Part shown: one piece after another, positions 1-8,467 of the stretch
How positions within the stretch are numbered: position 1 is the first letter of the stretch
How the letters are laid out: every line of letters starts with the position of its first letter
Assembly: GCA_021324595.1 (NCBI GenBank)
Contig: JAJPIV010000104.1
Location: forward strand, 1 to 64,000
Direction: 5' to 3'
DNA from: Actinomycetota bacterium
GTDB lineage: Bacteria; Actinomycetota; Actinomycetes; Streptosporangiales; Streptosporangiaceae
DNA: 64,000 nucleotides
The notes under the pieces: model-generated
What the model was told of the DNA's origin: nothing
What the model saw: only the letters and a program-made list of their open reading frames with translations
Databases searched by the model: none
Position numbers and translations under genes: made by a program

Positions 1-1
1 G

Positions 2-82
2 CTGGCCATGGCCGCCGCCATCTGGCACAACTGGCAGCTCACCACAACCGGCCTGCGATCCCTGATCGCCTACGACCACTGA
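2..82 (+). pseudogene. C-terminal end of an IS5-like transposase (cut by window edge)
   Basis: The first 26 codons read through to a TGA at 80-82. The peptide ends in IWHNWQLTTTGLRSLIAYDH. This resembles the C-terminus of actinobacterial IS5-type DDE transposases, which commonly end in a WHN and a SLxAYDH motif (family assignment from memory). The rest lies outside the window, so it could be an intact element or a remnant. It is the left-most sign that the first 3 kb is accessory DNA. Confidence 0.5.
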
Positions 83-289
83 ATCCATAAGGAATCACTC
101 ATCTAGGACTCACCGGACTCAACCATCCCTGTGCCACGAAGTCTGACGCACGACACCGCGACCGGATCGCCGCGCCGCACGGCGAGCTGGGCGCCGCCCG
201 GCTCACCAGCGGCGCCTCGCAGACACCGTCCACGATGTCGCCCGCCAGCATCATGGGGCCGCGCTGAGCTGAGTCTCGCTAGCGGCACG
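83..289. other. Unassigned DNA between two transposase ends
   Basis: No reading frame here resembles a known protein. Open frames on both strands are short and of low-complexity high-GC composition. The stretch separates the IS5-like transposase end from the IS256-like remnant and probably contains the terminal DNA of one or both elements, but no pair of terminal inverted repeats could be matched. Confidence 0.4.
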
Positions 290-513
290 GGGCCGTACCC
301 CGCCGAGCACTGGATCCACCTGCGCGCGACCAGCTCGATGAGTCCGCCTTCCCGGCGGTCAGGCTCCGGGCCACGGTCACCAAGGGCCACGGGTCGAAGC
401 TCTTCGTCAACGGCAAGCTGGCCGAACGGCCCGGCGAGTCCTCACCAGGCGAGGTCAGCAGCTCGCCGCCGGCGGCCGAGGACAACGTCCCGGACGCCGC
501 TGAAAGGTCTTGA
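290..513 (+). pseudogene. Decayed C-terminus of an IS256-family (mutator) transposase
   Basis: One frame from about 290 reads YPAEHWIHLRATSS, matching the conserved IS256-family stretch that precedes the NPIESTF segment. After a frameshift near 336 a second frame reads FPAVRLRATVTKGHGSK, then jumps to a typical C-terminal end, FVNGKLAERPGES, before stopping at 511-513. In intact family members about 40 residues separate the GSR/GSK and the GKLVERP parts, so an internal deletion is present as well. It is non-functional and marks past insertion next to the restriction genes. Confidence 0.7.
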
Positions 514-648
514 TCCACAGGTATTGACAATTACTCCCCGGGTGGCCGTCGGTTGCTGTCCGTATCATCGGTCCGTGTTGACAGCGACGATGCCGGTCAC
601 GGCCCGGCGACCTTGGCCAGCAGTACCGGCGGTCCGGGGATTTGCAGC
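514..648 (+). promoter_or_regulatory. Upstream region of the restriction-modification genes
   Basis: This 135-base stretch holds two TTGACA hexamers (524-529 and 578-583), locally more AT-rich than their surroundings. Neither has a convincing -10 box at 16-19 bases. A TATCAT at 563-568 lies at the wrong distance from both. The region probably contains the promoter of the methyltransferase gene, but the exact elements cannot be assigned. Confidence 0.25.
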
Positions 649-2376
649 ATGACGGCGTGGCAGGTGACCTTCGACTTGGGTCTTGACGTGCCCGCACCCC
701 ATGCGAGGCGGAGCCGACTGCCTGCGTCTGCTGGGTCTGCGGAGCCGGGAGGCGTGGTGTATACCCGGCAGTGGGTCGTGGATCTGATCCTGGATCTGGC
801 GGGTTACCGGCCTGAGGTCGATCTGGCGACGAAGCTGGCGGTGGAACCTGCTGCGGGCGCGGGGGCTTTCCTTGTTCCGATGATCCGCCGGCTCCTGGAG
901 TCTGCCAACGCCCATGGCCGCCGGGCGGCTGACCTGAGCTCCTCGATCGCGGCGTTCGAGCTGGACGCTGCCGCGGCACGGCAGGCCATGGCCCTGGCGG
1001 AGGAGGAGCTGCGGCGGCACGGCCTAGCCGACCGGGAGGCGCGGGAGCTGGCTGGCGGCTGGGTCCGGACAGGTGATTATCTGCTGCGGCCTGCCGGGGG
1101 GCGGCGCGCAGATTTCGTGGTCGGGAACCCGCCGTATATCCGTTACGACGACGTCCCGCCGGAGGCGCTGGAAGAATACCGGCGCCGGTACCCGTCGATG
1201 ACCGGCCGCGGTGACATCTATGTCGGGTTCATCGAGGCCGGGCTGCGTCAGCTGGCTTCCGGCGGGGCACTCGGCTTCATCTGCGCGGACCGGTGGATGC
1301 GGGCCGCCTACGGCGCGGAGCTGCGGCGGATGATCGCACCGCCGTTCACGGTGGAGGCGGTGGTCGAGATGCACGACGCGCCCGCGTTCGAGGAGGAGGT
1401 CGCCGCGTACCCGGCCGTGGTCGTCATCCGCCGCGACGCCCCGGCCCCGGGGCGCGTGCTGGTGGCCAGCGCATCCGCCGGGGCCGGGCCGCTGCCGGGC
1501 GGGGGATCGCTGGCGGACGCGGTGACCGGCCTGGCGCGGGACGGGCGCGGTAGCGTGCCCGGGTTCTCGGCGACGTTCGCTGACCGGTGGTTCCGGGGCG
1601 CCGGGCCGTGGCCGTCGCTGGAGCCGGCCCGGCTGCGGCTGCTGCAACGGCTGGAGGCGGGCTTCGGACCGCTGGAAGACGACCGGACGGGCACGAAGAT
1701 CGGCATCGGGGTGGCGACCGGCGCGGATCAGGTGTTCATCACCACCGACCCGGACGCCGCGGAACCGGACCGGATGGTGCCGCTGGCCATGACTGCTGAC
1801 ACCCGGGATGGGGTGCTGCGCTGGTCCGGGCACTACCTGCTCGACCCGTGGCAGGACGGCGGCCTGGTGGACCTGGCCGCCTATCCGCGGCTCCGCGCCC
1901 GGCTACAGAGCCGCCGCGCCGAGCTGGCGCGGCGGAGCGTCGCCCAGCGGATGCCCGGAGACTGGTACCGGACCATCGACCGGGTCAAGCACGACCTGAC
2001 CGGGACGCCGAAGCTGTATTTTCCCGACATGAAGCTCGCCAGCCACCCGGTCCTGGACCGCGGCGAGACCTACCCGCACCACAACCTGTACTACCTGACC
2101 TCCCGGGTATGGGACCTGGAGGTCCTCGGCGGGCTGCTGCTGTCCCGCGTCGCGCAGCTGTTCGTCGAGGCGTACTGCGTGCGGATGCGCGGCGGCACGC
2201 TACGGTTTCAGGCTCAGTACCTGCGCCGGATCCGGGTCCCTGACCCGGACGCCATCCCGCAGGAGGTGCGGGAGCGGCTCCGCCGCGCGTTCCGGGCCCG
2301 GGACACCGCGGCGGCGACCGAGGCCGCCATCGAGGCGTATGGGATCGGGGACGACGCCCGGGCGCTGGTGTGCTAG
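649..2376 (+). CDS. N6-adenine DNA methyltransferase of a XhoI/PaeR7I-type system
   Basis: The 575-residue product is a type II N6-adenine methyltransferase with Eco57I/TaqI-like architecture. The SAM-binding motif I is seen as VEPAAGAGAF (about 65-74). The catalytic NPPY is at 160-163, followed by IRYD. The C-terminal half looks like a TaqI-type target-recognition domain. ATG 649 is chosen because sequence upstream of it is low-complexity and family-like sequence starts just after it; an earlier in-frame start at 553 exists. The gene overlaps the downstream endonuclease gene by 7 bases, so the two are co-translated. By context it should methylate the adenine of CTCGAG, protecting host DNA from the partner enzyme; the specificity is inferred. 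Confidence 0.85.
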   Translation: MTAWQVTFDLGLDVPAPHARRSRLPASAGSAEPGGVVYTRQWVVDLILDLAGYRPEVDLATKLAVEPAAGAGAFLVPMIRRLLESANAHGRRAADLSSSIAAFELDAAAARQAMALAEEELRRHGLADREARELAGGWVRTGDYLLRPAGGRRADFVVGNPPYIRYDDVPPEALEEYRRRYPSMTGRGDIYVGFIEAGLRQLASGGALGFICADRWMRAAYGAELRRMIAPPFTVEAVVEMHDAPAFEEEVAAYPAVVVIRRDAPAPGRVLVASASAGAGPLPGGGSLADAVTGLARDGRGSVPGFSATFADRWFRGAGPWPSLEPARLRLLQRLEAGFGPLEDDRTGTKIGIGVATGADQVFITTDPDAAEPDRMVPLAMTADTRDGVLRWSGHYLLDPWQDGGLVDLAAYPRLRARLQSRRAELARRSVAQRMPGDWYRTIDRVKHDLTGTPKLYFPDMKLASHPVLDRGETYPHHNLYYLTSRVWDLEVLGGLLLSRVAQLFVEAYCVRMRGGTLRFQAQYLRRIRVPDPDAIPQEVRERLRRAFRARDTAAATEAAIEAYGIGDDARALVC

Positions 2377-3089
2377 CCGGACTGGAGCAGCGGTTCCAGG
2401 CCGCGGTGCAGGCATTCTGGGACACCCGGGACCGGCAGCAGCAGGCTCAGGTCGCCGCCGGGAACATCGACGCTGGAGCCCGCGGGGCGGTCACCGGAGG
2501 GGCGCAGATGGGCGCCCTGGAGGTCCTGCTCACCGACGTCCTCATCGCTGCGGGCCTGCCTCCCTCAGACATCCGGGCCCGGACCGCGCTGGAGCTGCCC
2601 GGCTACTACCGGCCCGAGAAGAAATGGGACCTCCTCGTCGTATCCGGCGGGCAGCTCGTCCTGGCAGTGGAGTTCAAGTCCCAGGTCGGCCCCAGCTTCG
2701 GGAACAACTTCAACAACCGGGCCGAGGAAGCGATCGGCAACGCCGAGGACATCTGGGCCGCCTACCGCGAGGGCCGGTTCGGCCGCTGCCAGCCGCCCAT
2801 GCTCGGCTATTTCTTCCTCCTCGAGGACTGTCCCAGGATCCACCAGCCCATCGGGGTCGCCGAACCATACTTCACCGTCGACCCGGCGTTCCGCGGTGCC
2901 TCCTACGCCCGGCGCTACCAGGTGCTCTGCGAGCGGCTCGTCCTGGAACGCAAATACACCACCGCCTGCCTCACCCTCGCCACCAGATCCAGCCCGACCA
3001 GCGTCACCTTCCCCACGCCCTCGCTGAGCTTCCGGCAGTTCGCTGCCACCGCAGACGCCCACGCCCGGGCCTTCATCAACTCACAGTGA
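2370..3089 (+). CDS. XhoI/PaeR7I-family type II restriction endonuclease
   Basis: The 239-residue protein matches the XhoI (PaeR7I) endonuclease family. The hallmark is a PD-(D/E)xK-type core: Asp87, then Glu101-Phe-Lys103 in VEFKSQ, followed by a family stretch containing GPSFGNNFNNR. Length fits the family (about 240-250 residues). Translation starts at GTG 2370, overlapping the end of the methyltransferase gene, which favours balanced synthesis of the pair. Family members cleave CTCGAG; this specificity is inferred from homology. At least ten CTCGAG sites are visible in this window (for example 22378, 26118, 26430, 26481), so a working enzyme would require the partner methylase. No controller (C) protein gene is present. 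Confidence 0.88.
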   Translation: MLAGLEQRFQAAVQAFWDTRDRQQQAQVAAGNIDAGARGAVTGGAQMGALEVLLTDVLIAAGLPPSDIRARTALELPGYYRPEKKWDLLVVSGGQLVLAVEFKSQVGPSFGNNFNNRAEEAIGNAEDIWAAYREGRFGRCQPPMLGYFFLLEDCPRIHQPIGVAEPYFTVDPAFRGASYARRYQVLCERLVLERKYTTACLTLATRSSPTSVTFPTPSLSFRQFAATADAHARAFINSQ

Positions 3090-3257
3090 CCGTTCCGGAA
3101 GCGAGGCCGGGTCGGCTGTGGCGGCTATCTCGCCTGCTGCGGTCGCCGCGTCTGCGCGGATATCTGGCTGCCGAAGTCCCGCAGCCCGGAACGCCCGTCC
3201 CCGGCCAGCCCCCGGCAACCAGCACCGGAGCCCGGGTTGGCACAATGGGCACTTCAG

Positions 3258-3331
3258 TGGGGCGGGTGGGGATCGAACCCACGACCGGCGGATTATGAGT
3301 CCGCTGCTCTGACCGGCTGAGCTACCGCCCC
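3258..3331 (-). tRNA. tRNA-Met (anticodon CAT)
   Basis: On the minus strand a complete 74-base cloverleaf is visible: acceptor stem GGGGCGG paired with CCGCCCC, D-stem GCTC/GAGC, anticodon stem GCGGA/TCCGC with loop CTCATAA, T-stem GTGGG/CCCAC with TTCGATC loop, and discriminator A. The CCA end is not encoded. The CAT anticodon means elongator Met, or Ile2 if the C34 is modified to lysidine; general similarity to actinobacterial elongator Met tRNAs favours Met. The gene borders the restriction island, a usual position for integration hot spots. Confidence 0.93.
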
Positions 3332-3472
3332 CTGGGCACCGACGAGCCGCACCTTACCGCAGCGCGCACAGGCCACGCCGATAGGCAGCTGGCACCACGT
3401 CGTCCCGCCGGAGCGGAGGAGGCCTGCGCGCGATCGCACCCGCCGCGGGCGCGGGGGCGGCCAGCCCTGCCG

Positions 3473-4072
3473 CTACCGGACGCTGAGCTGCATCGCCATG
3501 GCGTGCTCAACCAGGGCGATCAGGACCTCCTTGGTGGAGGCACGGCTCCGCGCGTCGCATTGCAGGATCGGGACGTTCCGGCCGAGCGACATCGCCTCGC
3601 GCACGTCATCCATCGCGTGCGGGAAGTCGCCGAAGAAGCCGTTGATGGCCACGATGAACGGGAGGTTCGCCGACTCGAAGTAGTCGACGGCCGGGAAGGA
3701 GTCGGCGAGCCGCCGCGTGTCGACGAGCACGACGGCGCCGATCGCGCCCTGGATCAGATCGTCCCACATGAACCAGAACCGATGCTGACCTGGCGTCCCG
3801 AACAGGTACAGGACCAGGCCGGCGTCCAGGGTCACCCGGCCGAAGTCCATCGCGACCGTGGTGGTCGTCTTGTCCGGGGTGTGCGACAGGTCGTCCACCC
3901 CGTCGCTGACCGCCGTCATCACTGCCTCGGTGGTCAGCGGGGTGATCTCGGAAACCGATCCCACGAACGTGGTCTTGCCCGCCCCGAACCCGCCAGCCAC
4001 GACGATCTTGACAGACGTCACCGCGGCGTCTGCGTCGACGCCGGGGACGGACTTAGAGCTTGCGAAGTCCAC
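3473..4072 (-). CDS. cvnD: Conservon GTPase, CvnD-like small G protein
   Basis: A 199-residue Ras-like GTPase of the type found as the last gene of actinobacterial conservons. The P-loop GGFGAGKTT (about 27-35), a switch-region TTTVAMDFG and a typical G3-like FGTPGQHRFWFMWDD segment are visible. Translation starts at GTG 4072, which overlaps the end of the DUF742 gene by 20 bases, so synthesis is coupled. Family knowledge: CvnD binds and hydrolyses GTP and associates with CvnB and CvnC at the membrane sensor kinase CvnA, in a system likened to eukaryotic GPCR-G protein signalling. The P450 gene that follows cvnD in some conservons is absent; a tRNA gene lies downstream. Confidence 0.9.
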   Translation of the reverse strand: MDFASSKSVPGVDADAAVTSVKIVVAGGFGAGKTTFVGSVSEITPLTTEAVMTAVSDGVDDLSHTPDKTTTTVAMDFGRVTLDAGLVLYLFGTPGQHRFWFMWDDLIQGAIGAVVLVDTRRLADSFPAVDYFESANLPFIVAINGFFGDFPHAMDDVREAMSLGRNVPILQCDARSRASTKEVLIALVEHAMAMQLSVR

Positions 4073-4550
4073 TCAGCACCCTTTCCAGGAGGTTCAGATC
4101 CGGTCGGCCGTGAGCATGGTCGGCCTGGTGGACCCGCACCAGTCCCTCCATGGCCATGTCCCCGATCAGGACGCGCGCGACGCCGAGCGGCATCCGCAGG
4201 ACGGCGGAGATCTCCGCGACCGATCGCCAGTCCCGGCAGTAGCCGAGGATCGACTGGCATTCCGGGCTCAACACAGACAGATCGTGGGCCTCGTAGTGCG
4301 ATGCGGACACCATGGCCTCGATCTGGAGATGGTAACTGGGCTTGGTCCGCCCCCCGGTCACCGCGTACGGCCGGACCAGAGTGCTCGCCTGCTCCTCGGA
4401 GCCGAAGGCCGGCGCCGCATCGGGCATGCTGACGTCCTCGGGCAGGTAGGTGCCCTCGGAGCCACCACGGCGGAGCGACCGGTGACTCTCCGGACCGGGT
4501 CCGGACATGCCGCCGTCCGCCATCCACTCATCATGGCGCGGAACCGACAC
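4053..4550 (-). CDS. cvnC: DUF742 conservon protein, CvnC-like
   Basis: This 165-residue protein carries the DUF742 signature: STLVRPYAVTGGRTKPSYHL (about 56-75) followed by a helical domain with SPECQSILGYCRDWRSVAE and PLGVARVLIGDMA, which resembles a winged-helix fold. The first 50 residues are disordered. GTG 4550 is preferred because a GGGAG lies 8 bases upstream; an ATG at 4523 is a weaker alternative. It sits between the roadblock gene (15 bases away) and the GTPase gene (overlapping). Family members scaffold the GTPase to the membrane kinase; DNA binding has been suggested from the fold but is not shown. Confidence 0.9.
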   Translation of the reverse strand: MSVPRHDEWMADGGMSGPGPESHRSLRRGGSEGTYLPEDVSMPDAAPAFGSEEQASTLVRPYAVTGGRTKPSYHLQIEAMVSASHYEAHDLSVLSPECQSILGYCRDWRSVAEISAVLRMPLGVARVLIGDMAMEGLVRVHQADHAHGRPDLNLLERVLSGLRKL

Positions 4551-4565
4551 CGTTCGCTCCCGTCG

Positions 4566-4997
4566 CTACCGGCCGGCGCCAGGCCAGCTCGGGGGGGCCG
4601 AACCACGCACGTCGGGTGTCAGGACGCTCCCCACCCGCTCGACCATCAGGGCCATCTCGTAGGCAACCAGGCCCATGTCGCAATCGGCGGACGCGAGCAC
4701 CGCCAGGCTCGACCCGTCGCTGATCGCCATCACGATCAGCAGCCCGCGCTGCATCTCCACCACCGTCTGGGAGACGGCGCCGCCTTCGAACACCCGCGCC
4801 GCGCCCTGGGTCAGGCTGGTCAGACCCGAGGTCACGGCCGCGAGCTGGTCAACCCGGTCGGCCGGGAACCCCTGCGAGAAGGCCATCGGCAGCCCATCGG
4901 CCGACACGACGATGGCATGCGCGACCGACGGCACCCGCTCGACGAAGTTCGTGACCAGCCAGTTCAGATCCTGTGCCGGACGGGTTAGCGGACTCAC
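4566..4997 (-). CDS. cvnB: Roadblock/LC7 domain protein, CvnB-like
   Basis: A 143-residue roadblock/LC7 protein. The typical beginning DLNWLVTNFVERVPSVAHAI and the segments VSADGLPMAFS and GLTSLTQGAARVF are visible. A GGAAGGAG ribosome-binding site precedes the GTG start at 4997. Roadblock proteins act as GTPase partners; in conservons CvnB is thought to modulate CvnD. It follows the kinase gene by 128 bases and belongs to the same minus-strand operon. Confidence 0.9.
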   Translation of the reverse strand: MSPLTRPAQDLNWLVTNFVERVPSVAHAIVVSADGLPMAFSQGFPADRVDQLAAVTSGLTSLTQGAARVFEGGAVSQTVVEMQRGLLIVMAISDGSSLAVLASADCDMGLVAYEMALMVERVGSVLTPDVRGSAPPSWPGAGR

Positions 4998-5125
4998 CGG
5001 CGCTCCTTCCTGTCATGACGGGTGCTTGGCGCAGCAACGCCATCGGCCTCATGCGCGGGCAGCCGGCCTCCTGGCGTCCCGCCCGCACATCGCAGAACTA
5101 GCATGACTATGTCAACGCCCTCATG

Positions 5126-8100
5126 TCACCCATCACCCGGAACGTCCCTGATGGCATCGCCCTTCTCCGCCGCTCCGGCGGCCCGGCCTTCTCGCACCCC
5201 CCGCTGAAGGCTGGCGAACCGTTCCCGCGTGGCAGCCGGGGACCGCAGCGGGGCCGACGCGGCCGGCGCATCCGCCGCGGTTCCCGGGATGAGGTTCGCC
5301 CGCGGCACTCGCCTGGGCAGGCCGGCGGCCGTTGTCCCGCCCGACGACGGGGCGGCCGCCGCCTCGGCGGCACGCCAGCCCGCGTCGGCGGGTGACGACC
5401 AGCCTGCCGTGGCCTGAACCCCTACGCCGCCGCCCTGCCAGTCCATCGACGGCCTGCCACGGCGGAACCAGTCGGATTCGACAGCTTCGAAGATCGGCAG
5501 CCTGTTCTCGTCGCCGGCCGGGACGGCCGGGGGCACGATCACCTCACCGCCCGGGGTGCCGAAGGACGACGAGGGCGAACGGAACGCCCCGCCCAGGCGG
5601 ACGCCGGCCACCGGCGCCCCGGCCACGGGAGCGGATGGCTGCTCCTGGCCCCAGACTGACGTCGCCGGGCGGCTCTCGCCTGTCCACGTGAGCGGGCGGG
5701 CCGGGGCGCCGCGCGGCCCGGCCTCCGGCTCTGGCACGGCGTCCGCCTGCGTGGCTCCCGCGCCGGGCCGACCGGGCCCGCGCCCGATCGCCGGCAGCGG
5801 GCCGGTGGTCCTGGCCCGGCCCGGATGGGGCCCGGCGCCCGGGATCCGGTGCGGGATGCCGGTGCCGTTGCCCTCGGTCGGCGACGCGGGGGTGAAACGC
5901 GGGGCCCTGGCGGCCGCGACCTCCTGCTCGGCCGAGGAGCGCAGCTTCTCCCCCGGCCACTCGCCGCCGGCCCTGGCGCCGAAGCGGGCGCTCGGCCGGG
6001 AGGGCGCGACCGGCTCCAGCGCCGCCCGCGCGACCTGCCCGGACAGGACGCTCGGCGACCCGGGCTTGACCCCGCTCTCGCGGACGATGACCTCGTCAGG
6101 CAGCCACACCAGCGCGGTCAGGCCCGCGCCGGCGGCCGGGCGGAGGCGGACCCGGATGCCATGCCGTGCCGCCAGCCGGGCGACCACGAACAGGCCCATC
6201 CGCCGGGACACGGCCACGTCCACCACTGGCGGGTTGTCCAGCCGCCAGTTCGCGTGGGCCATCTCCTCGGCGCTCATCCCGACTCCCTGGTCGGTGATGT
6301 CGAGCAGCACGCCGCCGCTGCTGAGCAGGTGGCCGGAGACGCTCACGGGCGTCTCCGCCGAGGAAAACGACGTCGCGTTCTCGGCGAGCTCGGCGAGCAG
6401 GTGGACGACATCGCTGACCGCGGGGCCGCGGACCAGGATCCCGGGCTGGACGTTGAGCGTCACCCGCTCGTACTGCTCGATCTCGGAGATCGCGGCCCGC
6501 AGCACGTCCACGAGCGGCACCGGCTGGTTCCACCGCCGCGACGACTCATGGCCGGCCAGGACCAGCAGGTTCTCCGAGTTGCGCCGCATCCGGGTGGCGA
6601 GGTGATCCATCTGGAACAGGCTGGCCAGCCGCTCCGGATCCTGCTCGCCCTGCTCCAGGTCGTCGATCAGGCGGATCTGGCGCTCGACGAGCGACTGGCT
6701 GCGGCGGGACAGGTTGACGAACATCGCGTTCACGTTGCCGCGCAGCGCCGCCTCGTTGGCCGCCAGCCTGATCGCCTCGCGGTGAACCTGGTCGAACGCC
6801 CGCGCGACCTCGCCGATCTCGTCGAAGGAGTCGACGTCGATCGGCTCGATGTCGGTCACGACGTCCGAGCCCTCGGCCTCGCTCATGCGGCGGACCGCCT
6901 CGGGCAGCCGCACGCCGGCCACGTCGAGGGCGCCCGCCCGCAGGCGGCGCAGCGGCCGGACCATCGACCGGCCGACGATCACCGTGAGGATCAGCGCGAT
7001 CACCAGGATCAGCAGCACGGCGGCGCCGACGACCAGCGCCGCCCTGATCGCGTCGGCGCGCAGCACGCTTGCCCGGCCGATGATCTGCGACGCGAGCCGC
7101 TGCTCGACCGACGCCATCTGGATGTCGATCGGATTCGACATGTGCCCGTACCAGTCGGCCGGGCTGGTCGAGTCGCCGGCGAGCGAGCCCTGCTGCTTCT
7201 GCGCCAGCGAGATCGCCTGGAGCTCGTCCGAGCTCGCCAGGTAGGCGACCGGGCTCACGCTGGCGTCCCACAGCCGCTGCTGAGCCACGTTCGCGGAGAT
7301 GTTGAACTGGCCGAGGTTGCTCTGCTGGGCCGACTGCGCGGCCTCCAGCGCGGTGAGCTGGCCGGGGCCGAACCCGCCCTGCAGCAGCGCGTCGACCAGG
7401 ATCGCGCGCTGCTCGGAAGCCGCCTCCTGCATGGCGGCGACCAGGCCGAGCACCTGGACGGCCTGGGCGAGCGCCGGGTCGTTCGACTCCTGGGCGATCT
7501 GGCTGTTCAGCGCGAGGACGTCATCGATCAGCTGGGCGTAATCCTGCACGACCACGAGCACGGGGAGCCTGGTGCGGAGGGCGGCGTCCCGCAGGAACGG
7601 CAGCCGGGCCAGCGAGCTCAGCGCGGTCGCGGCGGCCTGCCGCGCCTGCGGCGAGTAGCCGCCGCCGATCTGGGCGGCGAGCGCGCGCACCCGCGCGGCG
7701 TCCTGGTTGGTCGTGGAGAACGCCTGGCCGATGACCGACAGCTGGAGCGCGGCCTGGCCCGGGTGCCCGGACAGCTCGGACTGCCGGCCGCCCAGCGGCA
7801 TGCCGATGAAGACCGCGATCTGGTCGCGCTCGTCCTCCAGCGCCTGGGCGAGGTTGACGATGTCCCGGCCGAGGGTGGCCAGGGTCTGCACCCGCTGGTA
7901 GGCCAGCGCGTTGCGGGCCGATGAGGTGACGCTGATGGCGCCCAGGGCGATCGCGCTGGCGGTGGGGATGATGACGAGCAGCATCAGCCGCGAGCGCACC
8001 CGCCAGTTCCTCAGCCGCCGCCGCGAGTTGCGCCGCCGCTCCGCCGGAGCGGCGTCCTCGGTGGATCCGGCCTGGCCGGCCGGGACCCCGGCCGGCGGCT

Positions 8101-8227
8101 GCTGCGGCTGGCCCGTGGTCACGGGCTGAGATGCCGCGGGATCGCCGCCGGCGCGGCCGGGTGCCGCCTTGGTCCGTGTCCGCACAGTCCCCGCGCCTCT
8201 CAGCCGCCCGCCGCGGCGAACCCGCAC
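5126..8227 (-). CDS. cvnA: Conservon sensor histidine kinase with nitrate/nitrite-sensor-like domain, CvnA-like
   Basis: A 1033-residue membrane kinase. Order: basic N-terminal tail, first membrane segment (about 80-100), a large extracytoplasmic helical domain of the nitrate/nitrite-sensing type (about 100-390), second membrane segment (about 395-415), HAMP, a dimerisation region with DHLATRMRRNSENLLVLAG carrying the probable phospho-acceptor His, an HATPase with ITDQGVGMS, and a long Pro/Ala/Gly-rich tail from about 700. The GTG at 8227 is used; a GTG at 8185 behind GAGAGG is an equally good start. It heads the cvnABCD operon. No response regulator is adjacent, as usual for conservons, where the output goes to CvnB-D. 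The stimulus is unknown. Confidence 0.88.
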   Translation of the reverse strand: MRVRRGGRLRGAGTVRTRTKAAPGRAGGDPAASQPVTTGQPQQPPAGVPAGQAGSTEDAAPAERRRNSRRRLRNWRVRSRLMLLVIIPTASAIALGAISVTSSARNALAYQRVQTLATLGRDIVNLAQALEDERDQIAVFIGMPLGGRQSELSGHPGQAALQLSVIGQAFSTTNQDAARVRALAAQIGGGYSPQARQAAATALSSLARLPFLRDAALRTRLPVLVVVQDYAQLIDDVLALNSQIAQESNDPALAQAVQVLGLVAAMQEAASEQRAILVDALLQGGFGPGQLTALEAAQSAQQSNLGQFNISANVAQQRLWDASVSPVAYLASSDELQAISLAQKQQGSLAGDSTSPADWYGHMSNPIDIQMASVEQRLASQIIGRASVLRADAIRAALVVGAAVLLILVIALILTVIVGRSMVRPLRRLRAGALDVAGVRLPEAVRRMSEAEGSDVVTDIEPIDVDSFDEIGEVARAFDQVHREAIRLAANEAALRGNVNAMFVNLSRRSQSLVERQIRLIDDLEQGEQDPERLASLFQMDHLATRMRRNSENLLVLAGHESSRRWNQPVPLVDVLRAAISEIEQYERVTLNVQPGILVRGPAVSDVVHLLAELAENATSFSSAETPVSVSGHLLSSGGVLLDITDQGVGMSAEEMAHANWRLDNPPVVDVAVSRRMGLFVVARLAARHGIRVRLRPAAGAGLTALVWLPDEVIVRESGVKPGSPSVLSGQVARAALEPVAPSRPSARFGARAGGEWPGEKLRSSAEQEVAAARAPRFTPASPTEGNGTGIPHRIPGAGPHPGRARTTGPLPAIGRGPGRPGAGATQADAVPEPEAGPRGAPARPLTWTGESRPATSVWGQEQPSAPVAGAPVAGVRLGGAFRSPSSSFGTPGGEVIVPPAVPAGDENRLPIFEAVESDWFRRGRPSMDWQGGGVGVQATAGWSSPADAGWRAAEAAAAPSSGGTTAAGLPRRVPRANLIPGTAADAPAASAPLRSPAATRERFASLQRGVREGRAAGAAEKGDAIRDVPGDG

Positions 8228-8419
8228 GTCAGAGAGACCGGCGGTGGAAGCGACGACATGGGCGCACCCCTTCCAGTGAGGACTCCGCCAGCCCGGCCCG
8301 GCGGCGAGCCGGCGCGGGATGGCTGAGAGGCGAGCCGCTGGCGTCCCGCCGGGCCAGCGTCACGGCGTACACCAATCACCGGACGGCCGGCGATATGCAC
8401 CCTCACGGCATCTCCCGAC

Positions 8420-8436
8420 GGCAGTAGGGTACTGCC
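8420..8436. promoter_or_regulatory. Hyphenated palindrome, probable operator
   Basis: GGCAGTA-GGG-TACTGCC is a perfect 7-3-7 inverted repeat located between the divergent cvnA and substrate-binding protein genes. It lies 32 bases upstream of a TATAAT box reading toward the binding-protein gene. It is a good candidate for a dimeric regulator site; the regulator is not identifiable from this window. Confidence 0.5.
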
Positions 8437-8467
8437 TAACATCACCCCTCGTCACCCGAACTGTCCG

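Noticed and set aside
524-583. Two TTGACA boxes as a defined promoter for the methyltransferase
   Set aside because: Neither has a -10 box at acceptable spacing, so only the region is reported.
2339-3298. Long plus-strand open frame of 319 codons over the endonuclease gene
   Set aside because: It is a shifted frame of the XhoI-like gene with Arg/Pro/Gly-rich composition and no domain; the overlapping frame has a clear family match.
5825-7924. Long plus-strand open frame opposite cvnA
   Set aside because: Composition is that of an antisense shadow (Arg, Gly, Asp and His rich), and the minus strand encodes a complete conservon kinase.
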